Assembly (NCBI RefSeq): GCF_019710575.1
Contig: NZ_JAHWFK010000022.1
Span: 42,529-106,528 of the forward strand
Length of the DNA stretch: 64,000 nt
Direction: 5' to 3'
DNA from: Paractinoplanes polyasparticus
Lineage (GTDB): Bacteria; Actinomycetota; Actinomycetes; Mycobacteriales; Micromonosporaceae
Shown here: positions 15,622 to 23,859 of the stretch, piece after piece
Layout: each line of letters opens with the position of its first letter
How positions within the stretch are numbered: position 1 is the first letter of the stretch
The notes under the pieces: model-generated
Database searches by the model: none
What the model was told of the DNA's origin: nothing
The model's input: only the letters and a program-made list of their open reading frames with translations
Program-made: the position numbers and the translations under genes

Positions 15622-17775
15622 TCAATCGGTGATGGTGTGCGGGATGAGCATTTCGAACCACACCGTGGTGCCGCGCACGGTCGGATCGGTGCCCCACGAG
15701 TCGCTCAGTTCCTCGATCAGACCCAGCCCGCGGCCGCGGCTGCTCATCGTGTCGGCGTGCGCCCGGATCACGGTGCCCCGGGTGCCCTCGTCGGCCACCG
15801 AGACCAGCAGCCGCTCGGCGTTCAGGTCGATGTGGACCCGGGCCGGGGTGCCCGCGTGCAGCAGCGCGTTCGTCGTGAGCTCGCTCGTGCACAGGATGGC
15901 CGCGCCGATCACCGGCTCGGGCACCGACCACTCGCGCAGGCGCGTGGTCATCCATTGGCGTACGCGGCTCGGGCCCGTCGGCTCGGCCGGCACCAGCATG
16001 GTGCCGGACCGGCTCATCGCCACCGCGTGCTCGACCGCGAGCACCGCCACGTCGTCGTCGGTCGAACCCGCCACAGCCGACGTGGCCAGCGAGCACAGGT
16101 TGCGCGGGTCGCCGCTGACCGCCCCTGCGGCCGCCGTCACCAGGGCGTCCAGCCCCTCGGTGAGCGCGTGGCCCCGGCGTTCGACCACGCCGTCGCTGAA
16201 CATCAGGATCGTGTCGCCCGGCTCGAGCCGCACCTGACCGGTCTGCCAGCGCCCGCCCAGCCCCAGCGGGGCCCCCGGCGGCACCTTCACCAGCTCGGCC
16301 GTCGGCGGCCCGCCGCCCTGCCCGGCCCGGCGCAGCACCGGCGGCGGGTGGCCCGCGCTGGCCATGGTGATCGTGCCGTCCGACGGGTCGAGCACCCCGT
16401 AGACGACCGTCACGAAGATCTCTTCGTTACGCGACTCGGCGCCCAGCGAACCGACCAGCCGGTCGAGGCCGGCCAGCACGCTCGGCGGCGCCGGATCGGT
16501 CAGCGCCATCGCCCGCAGCGCGGCCCGCACCTGGCCCATGACGGCCGCCGCCCGCACGTCGTGCCCGGCCACGTCGCCCAGCACCATCGCCAGCCGGCCG
16601 TCGACCAGCCGGAACGCGTCGTAGAAGTCGCCGCCGGCCGCGTTGCCGTCGACCCCCACGTCGTAGCGGGCGGCGATACGGAACGTTTCCAGCTCGGGCA
16701 GGTGTTCGGGCAGCATGCTGCGCTGAAGCAACTGGGCCGTGCCGTGCTGGGCCTCGAACCGGCGGGCCCGCTCGGCCGCCTGGGCGACCAGCAGGGCGGC
16801 CGCGTCGAGCAGCGCCCGCTCGGCCGGCAGCCAGCGGTGCGGCTCGCGGTAGCCGATCGTCAGCGCGCCGCTCAGCAGCGGCGTGCGCAGCGGCATCGTG
16901 GCCAGGGCCCGGATGCGCCGTTCGTGCCGGTCGGCGGCCACCGCCCGCAGCGGCTCGCCGTCGGCCTCGAACGAGGCCTGCCCGGTCTGGGCGGCGGCCA
17001 CGATCGGGGCGCGGGGGTCGTTGGGCAGCCGCTTCCACACCGGGGGCAGGCGCTCGTCGGCCTCGTCGAGCATCTCGCCGCGGATGCGCCGCACGTAGCG
17101 GTAGGCGCCGCCGTCGTCGACGGCGAAGGCGCAGTGGTCGACGTCGAACGAGCTCATCGCGTAGCCCAGCACGACCCGGGCCACGTCGTCGACGGTGAGC
17201 GCGCCGGCCAGCCGCGAGGTGAGGTCGCCCAGGTTCTGCAGGCGGCGAGTCACCTGGGTGGTCTCGGCGGCGACGGTCAGCACCCCGGCCACGCGGTCGC
17301 GCCGGTCGTGCACCACCGAGTGGGCGCGCGTGAAGAAGGCCTGTTCCGGCCGGCCGTTCGAGTTCCGGACGACGGTCAGCTGGGTCTCGGGCTCGAGCCG
17401 GGACCGGCCGCTGCGGTAGACCTCGTCGACCGCGCCGCCGAAGCCGCGCGAGTCCCACAGGTCGCCGAAGACCTCGGCCGCGGGCCGGCCCAGCGCGGCC
17501 GGGTGCAGGGTGCCGATCAGGTCCGCGTACGCGTCGTTGTAGATCATCAGGAAGCCGTCACCATGGGTGTAGGCCATCGGCATCGGCGACGAGAGCACCA
17601 GCTCGACGGTCGCCGATACGGCCGGGTCCCAGTGGTCGCGCGGGCCGAGCTCGGTGTCGCTCCAGTCGCGGCCGTGCACCAGCTCGGCACAGTTCGGGCG
17701 GCCGGCCGAGCCCGCCGCTGCCTGGGCAGGCAGAGCGGGTATCACTGAGGGGCTCACCCCACCCGTCCCGGCCAT
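15622..17775 (-). CDS. PAS-GAF-SpoIIE phosphatase with C-terminal HATPase
   Basis: A 717-residue cytoplasmic signalling protein. Order: PAS-like sensor (about 40-170, MIYNDAYADLIG), GAF (about 185-350), PP2C/SpoIIE phosphatase (about 370-570; GGDFYDAF, VLGDVAGHD, MFSDGVVERR, DDDVAVLA supply the metal-binding Asp residues) and an anti-sigma-type HATPase (about 590-717; SELTTNALLHA, VADEGTRG, RGRGLGLI). It combines the phosphatase and kinase halves of a partner-switching module in one chain. No anti-sigma antagonist gene is adjacent. TACTCT lies 6 nt before ATG 17775, so the start is likely leaderless. Confidence 0.88.
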   Translation of the reverse strand: MAGTGGVSPSVIPALPAQAAAGSAGRPNCAELVHGRDWSDTELGPRDHWDPAVSATVELVLSSPMPMAYTHGDGFLMIYNDAYADLIGTLHPAALGRPAAEVFGDLWDSRGFGGAVDEVYRSGRSRLEPETQLTVVRNSNGRPEQAFFTRAHSVVHDRRDRVAGVLTVAAETTQVTRRLQNLGDLTSRLAGALTVDDVARVVLGYAMSSFDVDHCAFAVDDGGAYRYVRRIRGEMLDEADERLPPVWKRLPNDPRAPIVAAAQTGQASFEADGEPLRAVAADRHERRIRALATMPLRTPLLSGALTIGYREPHRWLPAERALLDAAALLVAQAAERARRFEAQHGTAQLLQRSMLPEHLPELETFRIAARYDVGVDGNAAGGDFYDAFRLVDGRLAMVLGDVAGHDVRAAAVMGQVRAALRAMALTDPAPPSVLAGLDRLVGSLGAESRNEEIFVTVVYGVLDPSDGTITMASAGHPPPVLRRAGQGGGPPTAELVKVPPGAPLGLGGRWQTGQVRLEPGDTILMFSDGVVERRGHALTEGLDALVTAAAGAVSGDPRNLCSLATSAVAGSTDDDVAVLAVEHAVAMSRSGTMLVPAEPTGPSRVRQWMTTRLREWSVPEPVIGAAILCTSELTTNALLHAGTPARVHIDLNAERLLVSVADEGTRGTVIRAHADTMSSRGRGLGLIEELSDSWGTDPTVRGTTVWFEMLIPHTITD

Positions 17776-17954
17776 GACCAAAGAGTAGCCCGACTCGGCC
17801 GTTCGGACGATGCCGCACCGGCCAACCGTCCGATTCTTGACGGTACGACCCCCTGATCCCACTCGCGGATACTCCGTGGGAAATGACTGTCAGTAGCGTT
17901 TGTGACCCGACTTGCCCTGGCGTCAGGGCATTGCCGTCACTTAGGGTGTTGTTC

Positions 17955-18272
17955 GTGTCCGAGGATCGCCTGCTGTTGCCCGCACGCCGCCCGCACATCC
18001 CGGCACAACGTGGCCCATTGATCGATCTGTCGGTGACGCCTCGGCCGGCCGCCCGGCCGCCGGTGACTCGCGGTCGCCTCGCGATCGTCGCCGCAGCCGT
18101 CTTCCTCGCCGGTGCGGCCGGCTACACCGCGTTGCGTCCCGTTCTGCCGTCTTTCGCGCCATCCTCCGGCCCTGCCACGCCCGCCCCGCCGTCGGCAACT
18201 GAGCCGGCTTTCGTACGCCCGGACGTGCCCACCGCCGCCGCCGACCCGATCCGCCATCGCGGCGACCGGTAG
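17955..18272 (+). CDS. Small membrane-anchored proline-rich protein
   Basis: A 105-residue protein: basic cytoplasmic N terminus, one hydrophobic segment (RLAIVAAAVFLAGAAGYTAL, about residues 42-61), then a Pro/Ala/Ser-rich extracytoplasmic tail. I recognise no family. GTG 17955 is favoured because TAGGGT lies 7 nt upstream with no Shine-Dalgarno; an upstream in-frame ATG at 17883 would precede that promoter. Divergent from the SpoIIE gene. The following 210 nt to the next gene contain nothing I can identify. Confidence 0.5.
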   Translation: MSEDRLLLPARRPHIPAQRGPLIDLSVTPRPAARPPVTRGRLAIVAAAVFLAGAAGYTALRPVLPSFAPSSGPATPAPPSATEPAFVRPDVPTAAADPIRHRGDR

Positions 18273-18482
18273 TCCCGCTTCCGGTGCTGTCCGCAGGAGT
18301 CAGGTGGCGGAAAGGCCGAAGGCCGGGTCGCGGCGGCGGATCTCGGACGGCGTCTTTTGTGCCTTCTCCGGGCGCGCGTTCTCCGGTCGCGGACCTCGGC
18401 ATCGTGACAATCAGGTGGTTCCGGTCGTTCCCTCACTCGGGCCGGCAGCTGGCCGGCCCGAATCCGAGGCAGGGAGCGCACG

Positions 18483-19505
18483 ATGACCGGGGACGGGCTG
18501 GGCCGCGGCCTCAGCGACATGTGGCGGTCGGTGGTGCTGATCGTGCCGGCCGCGCTGGCCTTCGCAGCCATCCTGCTGATCGGATGGCTGGTGGCCCGCC
18601 TGCTGCGGGTGGCCGTTTCCCGCGGCCTGCACCGGGCCGGCCTGGACCGCGCCGTGGCCCGGGGAGCGGCCGGGCGTCTCTTCGCCCCCAGCGGCGCCAC
18701 GCCGAGCGAGCTGTGCGGCAAGTTGGCCTTCGCTGCCACGCTGCTGTTCGCGGCACAGCTGGCCTTCGGGGTGTGGGGGCCCAACCCGGTCAGCTCGCTG
18801 CTCACCGACCTGATCGGCTGGCTGCCGCGGCTGCTGGTGGCGATCGTGCTGGTGGTCGTGGCGGCCGCGATTGCCCGCACCGCCGAGGATCTCGTCGTGG
18901 GTGCGCTGGGCGTGCTGCCGTACGGCCGGTTCGTGGCCCGTGCGACCTCGCTCGTCATCGTCGCGCTGGGCGTGATCGCCGCCCTCGACCAGGTGCGCGT
19001 CGCCACCGCGATCACCCGGCCGGTGCTGATCGCCGTCCTGGCCACGGTGGCCGGCGTGCTGATCGTCGGCGTGGGCGGCGGCCTGGTCCGTCCGATGCAG
19101 TCCCGCTGGGAGTCCTGGCTGACCTCGGCCGCGACCGAGTCCGCCCAGCTGCGCGACCACCTGGCCGCCCGCCCCCGAACCGGGACCGATGCGACCCGGC
19201 TCGATATCCACGCCGCCTCCGGGTCCGGCCACACGGTTCTCGGGAACCAGCACACCGCATCCGCCGGCGTCCACGCCGATGAGACCCAGGTGATTCCGCC
19301 GCCGCGCCATGAGCCCAGCGCCGACGACACGGTCGCCGTCATCACCACGACAGCCGGTGGAACCACGATCGTCAACCCGGGCCCGAACGACACCATCCTC
19401 ATCGGCAGCGGAACCGAGGACGACAGTGGCGTCGACGACACCGAGAGCACCCAGGTGATTCCATCCGCTGCCCCCTCGCGCAGAACGGACCCCACATCGG
19501 ACTGA
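18483..19505 (+). CDS. Mechanosensitive-channel-like membrane protein (TM-helix repeat)
   Basis: A 340-residue protein with four to five membrane helices in residues 15-200: VVLIVPAALAFAAILLIGWLVARLL, LAFAATLLFAAQLAF, LLVAIVLVVVAAAIARTAEDLV and TSLVIVALGVIAAL, then VLIAVLATVAGVLIVGVGGGLV. The glycine/alanine-rich helices followed by ARTAEDLV...PYGRFVARA resemble the conserved TM-helix (CmpX-like) family related to MscS. The C-terminal 130 residues are soluble, acidic and Thr-rich, with two near-identical ETQVIPP/STQVIPS motifs. AGGGAGC precedes the ATG. Function inferred only from topology. Confidence 0.65.
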   Translation: MTGDGLGRGLSDMWRSVVLIVPAALAFAAILLIGWLVARLLRVAVSRGLHRAGLDRAVARGAAGRLFAPSGATPSELCGKLAFAATLLFAAQLAFGVWGPNPVSSLLTDLIGWLPRLLVAIVLVVVAAAIARTAEDLVVGALGVLPYGRFVARATSLVIVALGVIAALDQVRVATAITRPVLIAVLATVAGVLIVGVGGGLVRPMQSRWESWLTSAATESAQLRDHLAARPRTGTDATRLDIHAASGSGHTVLGNQHTASAGVHADETQVIPPPRHEPSADDTVAVITTTAGGTTIVNPGPNDTILIGSGTEDDSGVDDTESTQVIPSAAPSRRTDPTSD

Positions 19506-19702
19506 CCTGTCCATCGGTGGTGGCTTTGGGGCCCTGTCAGGCCGGGTGCCATCACGCGGGAGGTGCTGTCCGGGCTGGTCACCGCGAAGCTGGAGCCGGT
19601 GCCGACAGCCCGCCCCCGGACCGCTGAAGACTTCGCGGACCGGCTGCTGACGACGAGGTGGTCGATCGCCGGGGCGGCGGTGTCGCCGGGTGGGCACAGA
19701 AA

Positions 19703-19731
19703 AGGCAGGGACCCGAAGTCGCTCCCTGCCT
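19703..19731. terminator. Hairpin, probable terminator
   Basis: Nine-base perfect arms AGGCAGGGA and TCCCTGCCT with an 11-nt loop, preceded by AGAAA. It isolates the monooxygenase promoter from transcription coming from the left. Confidence 0.6.
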
Positions 19732-19740
19732 ACTCCAACA

Positions 19741-19771
19741 TATAGCGCGACACAGGGCTTGCGGCAAGACC
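19741..19771 (+). promoter_or_regulatory. Rifamycin-associated element (RAE)-like promoter
   Basis: GGGCTTGCGGCAAGACC at 19755-19771 has the inverted core CTTGC-G-GCAAG known as the rifamycin-associated element found before rifamycin-resistance genes in actinobacteria. TATAGC at 19741-19746 is a plausible -10, which would put the start point just before the repeat. The downstream gene looks like a rifampicin monooxygenase, as expected for an RAE target. Confidence 0.75.
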
Positions 19772-19951
19772 GGGGCCGGGGCGCAGGATGGCTCGGTCAA
19801 CGCCGCGATCTGCGAAAACCCTGCCATCCGAAGATCAGGACAGGCGCGCCGTGGGCCGCCTGCTGCTGACGGCCCGGCACTTCGAGGCGTTCGTCAGGGA
19901 GTCCGAGACGGGGCGCGGAGCGGCGGCGAAGCGAAGGGGATCGGGGGACTC

Positions 19952-21382
19952 ATGTTCGACGTGATCATTGCCGGCGGTGGGCCCACGGGGATGATGCTGG
20001 CGGCCGAGTTGCGGCTGCACGACGTACGCGTACTGGTGGTGGAGAAGGACGCGGCGCCGCCGCCGTTCGTGCGGTCTCTGGGGCTCCACGCTCGCAGCAT
20101 CGAGATCATGGACCAGCGAGGGTTGCTCGAGCGGTTCCTCGCGCACGGGCGACAGCATCCGGTGGGCGGCTTCTTCGCCGGCATCGAGAAGCCTGCCCCG
20201 GCGCTCGACTCCGCGCACGCTTACGTCCTGGGCATCCCGCAGACAGTCACCGACCGGCTGCTGGCCGAGCACGCTGCCGAGGCCGGGGCCGAGATCCGGC
20301 GCGGGTGTGAAGTGCTGGCTCTCACGCAGGACGACTACGGCGTGACCGTCGGGACGAGTGGCGGCGAGGAGCGCGCCCACTTCCTGGTCGGCTGCGACGG
20401 TGGCCGCAGCACGGTTCGCAGGCTGGCTGGTGTCGGCTTTCCTGGCGAGCCGGCCCGGGTCGAGACCCTGCTCGGCGAGATGGAGGTGACCGCTTCGGCC
20501 GAGGAGGTGGCTGCCACCACGGCGCGGGTCCGGCTGACCGAGAAGCGGTTCGGTGTCGGGCCGATGGGTGACGGCGTGCATCGTGTGGTGGTCCCGGCCG
20601 CCGGAGTGGCCGCGGACAGGGCCGTGCCGCCGACCATCGACGACTTCCGGGAGCAGTTGCGGGCCGTGGCCGGCACCGATTTCGGGGTGCATTCGCCGCG
20701 GTGGCTGTCCCGGTTCTCAGACGCGAGCCGGTTGGCCGACCGTTACCGCGCCGGCCGTGTGTTCCTGGCCGGGGACGCCGCCCACGTGCATCCGCCGACC
20801 GGCGGTCAGGGGCTCAACCTCGGTCTGCAGGACGCCTTCAACCTCGGGTGGAAGCTCGCCGCCGAGATCAGGGGCTGGGCGCCGCTCGGGCTGCTCGACA
20901 CGTACGAGGCCGAACGCCGGCCGGTGGCCGACGACGTCCTCACGAACACGCGGGCGCAGATGGAGCTGATGAACACCGCACCCGGTCCGCAGGCCGTGCG
21001 GCGGTTGCTGTCGGAGCTGATGGACTTCGAGGACGTGAACCGTCACCTGGTCGAGAAGATCACCGGGCTCGGCGTCCGGTACGACTTCGGTTCGGCGGAC
21101 GACCGGATCGGGCGGCGGCAGCGGGACGTGCCCGTGACGCGGGGCCGCCTCTATGAGCACATGCGCAGCGGGCGCGGCCTCCTCGTCGGCCGGGTGGACG
21201 CACCGGGGTGGGGCGATCGCGTGGACCGGGTGGCCGGGGCGAGCAACGTCCTGCTTCGCCCCGACGGCCACGTCGCCTGGACCGGCGACGACCCCGGCGC
21301 GCTGGCGGAGCAGCTCGGCCGATGGTTCGGCGAAAGCGGCGGGGAAGAGAATTTCGGCGAAAGCGGCGGGGAAGGGAAATGA
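19952..21382 (+). CDS. rox: Rifampicin monooxygenase (FAD-dependent)
   Basis: A 476-residue class A flavin monooxygenase. FAD motif IIAGGGPTG (6-14), NADPH/FAD DG motif GCDGGRSTVR (about 148-157), and GDAAHVHPPTGGQGLNLGLQDAFNLGWKLA (about 272-300). Overall wording (GLHARSIEIMDQRGLLERFLAHG, YRAGRVFLAGDAAH, RRLLSELMDFEDVNRHL) matches what I know of rifampicin monooxygenases (Rox/Iri), which hydroxylate and linearise rifamycins using NADPH and O2. Context supports this: an RAE-like element lies upstream. The tail ENFGESGGEGK comes from a 27-bp tandem duplication at the 3' end. ATG 19952 has GGGG-rich Shine-Dalgarno options. Other phenolic substrates cannot be excluded. Confidence 0.85.
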   Translation: MFDVIIAGGGPTGMMLAAELRLHDVRVLVVEKDAAPPPFVRSLGLHARSIEIMDQRGLLERFLAHGRQHPVGGFFAGIEKPAPALDSAHAYVLGIPQTVTDRLLAEHAAEAGAEIRRGCEVLALTQDDYGVTVGTSGGEERAHFLVGCDGGRSTVRRLAGVGFPGEPARVETLLGEMEVTASAEEVAATTARVRLTEKRFGVGPMGDGVHRVVVPAAGVAADRAVPPTIDDFREQLRAVAGTDFGVHSPRWLSRFSDASRLADRYRAGRVFLAGDAAHVHPPTGGQGLNLGLQDAFNLGWKLAAEIRGWAPLGLLDTYEAERRPVADDVLTNTRAQMELMNTAPGPQAVRRLLSELMDFEDVNRHLVEKITGLGVRYDFGSADDRIGRRQRDVPVTRGRLYEHMRSGRGLLVGRVDAPGWGDRVDRVAGASNVLLRPDGHVAWTGDDPGALAEQLGRWFGESGGEENFGESGGEGK

Positions 21383-21386
21383 GGAA

Positions 21387-21410
21387 GGCCGGTGCCGGAT
21401 GGCACCGGCC
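21387..21410 (+). terminator. Terminator of the monooxygenase gene
   Basis: Ten-base perfect stem GGCCGGTGCC / GGCACCGGCC with loop GGAT, starting 4 nt after the stop codon. No strong U-tract. Confidence 0.65.
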
Positions 21411-21446
21411 CTCAATGAAGGGTCGATCAGCGGGTGGGAGTCCGGG

Positions 21447-21800
21447 TCAGGCGGGCTGGGGCAGGGTGCGGGCGAGGGCGCACACGGCCAGCAGGCGGCG
21501 CAGCACCCAGTCGTTGGCGGTCCAGTCGATCTCGCCGGCCGGCGGGCGCCAGCCGTGGGTGAAGGCGGCGTCGCGCACACCCTCCGCGTATGCGGCGAGC
21601 AGCACCGCGGTGAGCGGGCGGACATCCGACGACAGGCTGTCGCGGATGCCCGCGGCGTGCTGGTCGACGAGGGCCATCAGGCCGGGGTTGGCGTCAGCCT
21701 GGACAAGGCCGGCGCCGACGGTGTCGTGCAGCTCGGTCAGGCTGGCGTGGGCGGAACGGTGGGCAGCACGGGCGGCAGCGCCGCTGAACAGGCCATTCAT
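21447..21800 (-). CDS. DUF6401-like protein
   Basis: A 117-residue soluble helical protein beginning MNGLFSGAAARAAHRSAHASLTELHDTVGAGL, with a conserved-looking core VDQHAAGIRDSL...LTAVLLAAYAEGVRDAA and a terminal WVLRRLLAVCALARTL. This pattern resembles DUF6401, an actinobacterial family sometimes labelled natural-product-related; the biochemical role is unknown. ATG 21800 has TAACGT 7 nt upstream and no Shine-Dalgarno, suggesting leaderless expression. It converges on the monooxygenase and diverges from the next hypothetical gene. Confidence 0.6.
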   Translation of the reverse strand: MNGLFSGAAARAAHRSAHASLTELHDTVGAGLVQADANPGLMALVDQHAAGIRDSLSSDVRPLTAVLLAAYAEGVRDAAFTHGWRPPAGEIDWTANDWVLRRLLAVCALARTLPQPA

Positions 21801-21891
21801 GAGAAGAACGTTAGGGAGCCACGGGTAGCCAACGGTTCTTCGCACAGGTGCAGCTCGGTTGAAGCTTTGCCGGCGGGGAAAGGAGAGCGGC

Positions 21892-22275
21892 ATGGACGAC
21901 ACGACCGTGGAGGCGTTGGGCAAACTCAGCTCGGCCCTGGAGACGACCGACCGGGCCCGGGGCCACCTGCACTCGTTCCATCAGCTCACCGGCAAGGCCG
22001 ACTTCGAGCTGGACGAGGCGGTGGCGCTGTTCCGCAAGGCCGGCCACGACGCGATCGCCGACCGGATCCAGCAGGATCTGATCGGCCGCAACGTGATCCC
22101 GGGGCACTGGACGTTCCAGATCCTCGAGGAGTACGACGACACGTACTGGAGCTTCTTCCGTACGGTCGAGAGCGCCGCCCGCGACGAGCTGGCCGACGGG
22201 CGGCGGCACCTGTACGAGAATGCGCTCAAGGAGCGGCGGCGCACCCACGGCAAGCCGGGGCACGAGGCGCGCTGA
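21892..22275 (+). CDS. Hypothetical protein (127 aa)
   Basis: A 127-residue acidic-basic mixed helical protein starting at ATG 21892, which has AAAGGAGA 5-6 nt upstream; an in-frame ATG at 21859 is less well placed. It contains LETTDRARGHLHSFHQLTGKADFELDEAVALFRKAGH and ends in a basic tail RRHLYENALKERRRTHG. I do not recognise a family; His and Asp are frequent enough that metal binding is possible but unproven. The gene converges with a small membrane protein 6 nt downstream. Confidence 0.65.
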   Translation: MDDTTVEALGKLSSALETTDRARGHLHSFHQLTGKADFELDEAVALFRKAGHDAIADRIQQDLIGRNVIPGHWTFQILEEYDDTYWSFFRTVESAARDELADGRRHLYENALKERRRTHGKPGHEAR

Positions 22276-22281
22276 GGCGGC

Positions 22282-22491
22282 CTATTCCGCCTCGGCCTGC
22301 GCGGTCGGCCGACGGCGCTGGGCGTCGTCGGCCAGGATGACGGTGGCGACGACCATGGCCACCACGACGGCGAAGAGCCAGGAGGCGTCGTCGATCAGAT
22401 TCGCGGCCAGCGGGGCCTGGAAAGCGGCGAGCAGAAAGCCCATCCAGGCGAGGCGACGCTGACGATCGGTGAGGAAACCGGCAGAACGCAT
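22282..22491 (-). CDS. Small two-helix membrane protein
   Basis: A 69-residue protein with two predicted membrane helices, LAWMGFLLAAFQAPLAANL and ASWLFAVVVAMVVATVIL, separated by a short loop, and a charged C-terminal tail RRRPTAQAEAE. ATG 22491 is the last start before the first helix; longer frames add arginine-rich sequence antisense to the lipoprotein 5' region. Family and function unknown. It is divergent from the lipoprotein gene. Confidence 0.55.
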   Translation of the reverse strand: MRSAGFLTDRQRRLAWMGFLLAAFQAPLAANLIDDASWLFAVVVAMVVATVILADDAQRRRPTAQAEAE

Positions 22492-22558
22492 TCGGACAGT
22501 CTGGCTCGCATCGGGCGGATCGCCGTCACCCGTTCGGCCGATTCTCCGTTGTCCGATA

Positions 22559-23290
22559 GTGCCCTCAGGCTTGCGTCGCCACCGCTCAATAATCGCATTG
22601 CTGCTGGTCGCGGCGCTGGCGATTACCGGTTGTGAGAAGGCTGCGACGGTAGCGGCGCCTGAGGCTCGGGAGCACACGGTGACGGGGCCACTGCAGAGCC
22701 GTACGATCGCCGCTCGGCTGGTGGTGCCCGACGCGGCGTCTCGCGTTCAGGTGATGCTCGCGAACATTCCGGGGTTGCTGTACCGCGTCACCACGCCCGC
22801 CGGGTCCGGTCTGCGGCCGAGGGTGACGCGCCGCGGCGGGCTGGTGCGAGTTGCCCTGCTGCCGACCGGTGAGGACGGGCGGGACGAGGTCCGGATCGTG
22901 CTCAACCGGGCCGTACGGTGGGATCTGCGCCTCCCGGCCGGGGCGGGCGAGCAACGGCTGGATCTGAGCCGGGGCCGCATCACCCGGCTCGTCGCCGGCG
23001 CCACCGGCCTGATCGAGCTGCGCCTGCCCGCGCCCTGGGGGACCGTGCCGCTCACCCTCACCGGCGGCGTAGGCACACTGACCGTCTCGACACCGCCGGC
23101 CACGCCTCTGCGCCTGTACCTGGCCGGCGGCGCGGCCTCGGCGCTGACGCCCTGGACCGCCGACGAGGGGCTGCCCCCGGCGACGACCCTGACCCCGGCG
23201 ATCTGGCCCACCGCCCGCGACCGCTACTGGCTGCGGGCCCGATCGCCGGTCGGCCTGTTGTCGCTGCGTCGCACCTCGGGTACCGGCTGA
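22559..23290 (+). CDS. Putative lipoprotein (beta-rich)
   Basis: A 243-residue exported protein. After a basic start (VPSGLRRHRS) comes a hydrophobic stretch IIALLLVAALA and the lipobox AITGC, so it should be lipidated and held on the outer face of the membrane. The mature part is Thr/Val/Arg-rich with alternating hydrophobic residues, reminiscent of beta-helix adhesin-like (DUF4097-type) proteins, but that comparison is weak. GTG 22559 gives a signal peptide of proper length; a start further upstream is possible. A strong terminator follows. Confidence 0.6.
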   Translation: MPSGLRRHRSIIALLLVAALAITGCEKAATVAAPEAREHTVTGPLQSRTIAARLVVPDAASRVQVMLANIPGLLYRVTTPAGSGLRPRVTRRGGLVRVALLPTGEDGRDEVRIVLNRAVRWDLRLPAGAGEQRLDLSRGRITRLVAGATGLIELRLPAPWGTVPLTLTGGVGTLTVSTPPATPLRLYLAGGAASALTPWTADEGLPPATTLTPAIWPTARDRYWLRARSPVGLLSLRRTSGTG

Positions 23291-23301
23291 CCGCGCACGG
23301 A

Positions 23302-23335
23302 AACGGCCGCCCGGTGACCGGGCGGCCGTTTTTCC
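23302..23335 (+). terminator. Rho-independent terminator
   Basis: Thirteen-base perfect arms AACGGCCGCCCGG and CCGGGCGGCCGTT around TGA, followed by TTTCCC. It ends the lipoprotein transcript and may also serve the convergent SRPBCC gene. Confidence 0.85.
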
Positions 23336-23354
23336 CTTGGGAGGAACCCCTGCT

Positions 23355-23819
23355 CTACAGGCCGGGGCGATCTACCTCGCCGCGCCAGGCGCCGGTCTCG
23401 ACGCCGCCACGGCTCTCGATGTATTCCTTGAACCGCTTGAGGTCGCCCTTCACGCGGCGGTCGACGACGCCCAGCTTGTCACCGACGTTCTCGACCACGC
23501 CCTGCGGCTCGAAGTCCATCTGCACGGTCACGCGGGTCTTGGTGTCGTCGAGGCGGTGGAAGGTGACCACGCCGGCCTGCTTCTCGCCCTCGGTCGACTT
23601 CCAGGCCACCCGCTCGTCGGGGAGCTGCTCGGTGATCTCGGCGTCGAACTCGCGCTTGACCCCGGCGATCTCGGTCTTCCAGTGCGTGTTGGTCGCGTCG
23701 AGCTGACGGATCTCCTGCACGCCCTCCATGAACCGGGGGAACTCCTCGAACTGCGTCCACTGGTTGTACGCAGCGCGGATCGGGACATCGACGTCTACGG
23801 ATTCGGTCACGGTGCTCAC
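23355..23819 (-). CDS. SRPBCC (cyclase/dehydrase) family protein
   Basis: A 154-residue START-like protein. The opening STVTESVDVDVPIRAAYNQWTQFEEFPRFMEGV is the classic polyketide cyclase/dehydrase beginning, and the long C-terminal helix LGVVDRRVKGDLKRFKEYIE closes the hydrophobic pocket. Stand-alone members bind lipids or polyketide-like ligands; no polyketide genes are nearby, so a lipid- or stress-related role is more likely. GTG 23819 is preceded by GGAGGAG. It lies 40 nt downstream of the YihY-type gene and is probably co-transcribed with it. Confidence 0.82.
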   Translation of the reverse strand: MSTVTESVDVDVPIRAAYNQWTQFEEFPRFMEGVQEIRQLDATNTHWKTEIAGVKREFDAEITEQLPDERVAWKSTEGEKQAGVVTFHRLDDTKTRVTVQMDFEPQGVVENVGDKLGVVDRRVKGDLKRFKEYIESRGGVETGAWRGEVDRPGL

Positions 23820-23859
23820 GGTGTGAACTCCTCCTGGTTGTGTTACCCCGCCTTACGCA

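Larger units (their letters stand above)
19506..19951. other. Non-coding region upstream of the rifampicin monooxygenase
   Basis: This 446-nt gap holds a hairpin (19703-19731), a promoter with an RAE-like repeat (19741-19771) and a roughly 180-nt leader. A 58-codon frame (19788-19964) begins 17 nt after the repeat, carries LLLTARHFEAFVRESETG and overlaps the monooxygenase start by 13 nt; it may be a leader ORF or a relic. I see no complete gene in 19506-19700. Confidence 0.5.
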
